A stretch of 5,756 nucleotides of DNA from positions 1-5,756 of the forward strand of contig JAEORG010000256.1 in assembly GCA_016841005.1 (NCBI GenBank). Reading direction: 5' to 3'. Below are positions 4,991 to 5,756 of this stretch, piece by piece. Origin of the DNA: Candidatus Thorarchaeota archaeon (GTDB lineage Archaea > Asgardarchaeota > Thorarchaeia > Thorarchaeales > Thorarchaeaceae). Below the pieces are notes generated by a model that searched no databases, was not told the DNA's origin, and was given only the letters and a program-made list of their open reading frames with translations. Positions within the stretch are counted from its first letter, which is position 1. Each line of letters opens with the position of its first letter. The translations under genes were made by a program, and so were the position numbers.

Positions 4991-5629
4991 ATGTTTCAAC
5001 TACCACTGTCCCTTTCTGATTTAATCATAACAGTTACTTTCATTCTCTTCATTAGTATAATCCTTCTATATTTCGCCATCAAAAAAAGATTCTCTCAAAT
5101 TGATTCATCACGATGTCACACTCAATCAAGAGATTTGACTAAGAGCTCTGAAACGGATGGTGTTGCACATCAAATAATGGAGCAAATTAGATTACAACGT
5201 CAAAAAGCACAGGATTCAATTGATCGAGGTGAGCTTAGAAAGGCGAAGGAGCAGTTGTCCACAATATTGGAGCATCTATACCGTAATATGGCTAAGCTTG
5301 CACCTTTAGGTCCTAAAAATACCTCTGAAATCAAAGACGAAGTTGAATATACATTGGATGAAACAACTGCAAAACTACTTCTAAATGACCTTCAGGAAAC
5401 TGTCGCTGCTGTAGAAGAAATTTGTAATGGAGAGATGAATCTGGTAAATCTACTTGAAAATGGGAGTCGACTAGATTCTCTCCATGAAAAAGGGAATATG
5501 CTTGCAAATGAAGTTGATAGACTAGCTGATAAACGTGATTTTGATTATATTAAGGACGAAGGAATACGCTTACGAAAAGAACTACTATCTAAGATTACCA
5601 AAGCAAGGAATATGATAACTAAGAGATAA
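4991..5629 (+). CDS. N-terminally anchored helical membrane protein, 212 residues
   Basis: I do not recognise a family. One hydrophobic segment (about residues 9-30, LIITVTFILFISIILLYFAI) is followed immediately by KKR, so by the positive-inside rule the rest should face the cytosol. A polar linker rich in Ser and Thr (about 35-57) leads to a highly charged helical domain (about 58-212) with heptad-like Leu/Ile spacing, for example IRLQRQKAQDSIDRGELRKA. This suggests coiled coils or a helical bundle and a scaffold or anchoring role, but no catalytic motif is seen. An in-frame stop at 4976 and no other start codon in between fix the ATG at 4991. No ribosome binding site sits at usual distance: GAGGT (4961-4965) is 25 bases away, better placed for a TTG at 4971. 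The gene is divergent from larB and shares its motif-rich upstream region. Confidence 0.75.
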   Translation: MFQLPLSLSDLIITVTFILFISIILLYFAIKKRFSQIDSSRCHTQSRDLTKSSETDGVAHQIMEQIRLQRQKAQDSIDRGELRKAKEQLSTILEHLYRNMAKLAPLGPKNTSEIKDEVEYTLDETTAKLLLNDLQETVAAVEEICNGEMNLVNLLENGSRLDSLHEKGNMLANEVDRLADKRDFDYIKDEGIRLRKELLSKITKARNMITKR

Positions 5630-5654
5630 TAACATCAGTCTGCTGAACGCCTGA

Positions 5655-5734
5655 AGTGATTTTTTCACTCAAATTCTCATGTTTTTACATATTTGTTCTA
5701 ACATTTCAGATGATGTGATTAGTCTTATTTTTTT
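5655..5734 (+). terminator. T-rich terminator region after the membrane-protein gene
   Basis: Several T-tracts follow the stop codon: six T at 5660-5665, five at 5682-5686 and seven at 5728-5734. Oligo-T on the coding strand is the usual archaeal intrinsic termination signal. The first T-tract is the loop of a small hairpin (AGTGA 5655-5659 with TCACT 5665-5669), and the second lies in ATGT/ACAT. The last 20 bases of the window show nothing else. Confidence 0.5.
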
Positions 5735-5756
5735 AATTAATTTCGCTATTTGTTTA

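Noticed and set aside
1..5756. tRNA or rRNA genes
   Set aside because: No cloverleaf with a T-arm GGTTCGA-type sequence and no ribosomal RNA stretch was recognised on either strand by eye.

Overview
The window looks archaeal. Putative start sites are preceded by A/T-rich TATA boxes such as TTTATATA rather than by bacterial -35/-10 pairs. One gene belongs to the geranylgeranyl reductase family, typical of archaeal isoprenoid lipid metabolism, and another is a LarB of the form found in many archaea. Base composition is moderate to low G+C. The HEAT-repeat protein and the small membrane-anchored helical protein would fit an Asgard-type or other uncultured archaeon, but no marker gene fixes the lineage, so this placement is only a guess.

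Layout, left to right. Positions 1-231 are non-coding or window edge, with a clear TATA box and copies of a CGTGTAC/GTACACG motif around it. A small unknown gene follows (232-507, +), then an 11-bp GC-rich hairpin (547-574), then a 455-residue alpha-solenoid/HEAT-repeat protein (619-1986, +). A 522-bp gap between convergent genes (1987-2508) holds a possible leftward promoter, an imperfect 30-bp tandem repeat and at best one doubtful small ORF. Two leftward genes come next, likely one operon: larB (3746-4540) is upstream and the FAD-dependent geranylgeranyl reductase-family gene (2509-3711) is downstream, 34 bases apart. A divergent intergenic region of about 450 bp (4541-4990) separates larB from a rightward gene for a protein with one N-terminal membrane helix and a cytosolic helical domain (4991-5629). 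The window ends in a T-rich, terminator-like stretch.

The most unusual content is non-coding. A short motif, TACACG (fuller form GAGTACACGTAT), recurs six times, counting one near-copy, in the larB/membrane-protein intergenic region. It also flanks the TATA box of the first gene, lies beside a possible TATA box in the convergent gap, and forms a nearly perfect 16-bp palindrome inside the start of the HEAT gene. The larB-side region also holds several strong stem-loops, one capped by a GAAA tetraloop, and its ends form inverted repeats. The readings that fit are a set of operators for one unknown regulator, a structured RNA, or a small mobile element. The genes show no obvious single pathway: LarB makes a nickel-pincer cofactor precursor, the reductase probably saturates isoprenoid chains, and the other three proteins have no known function.
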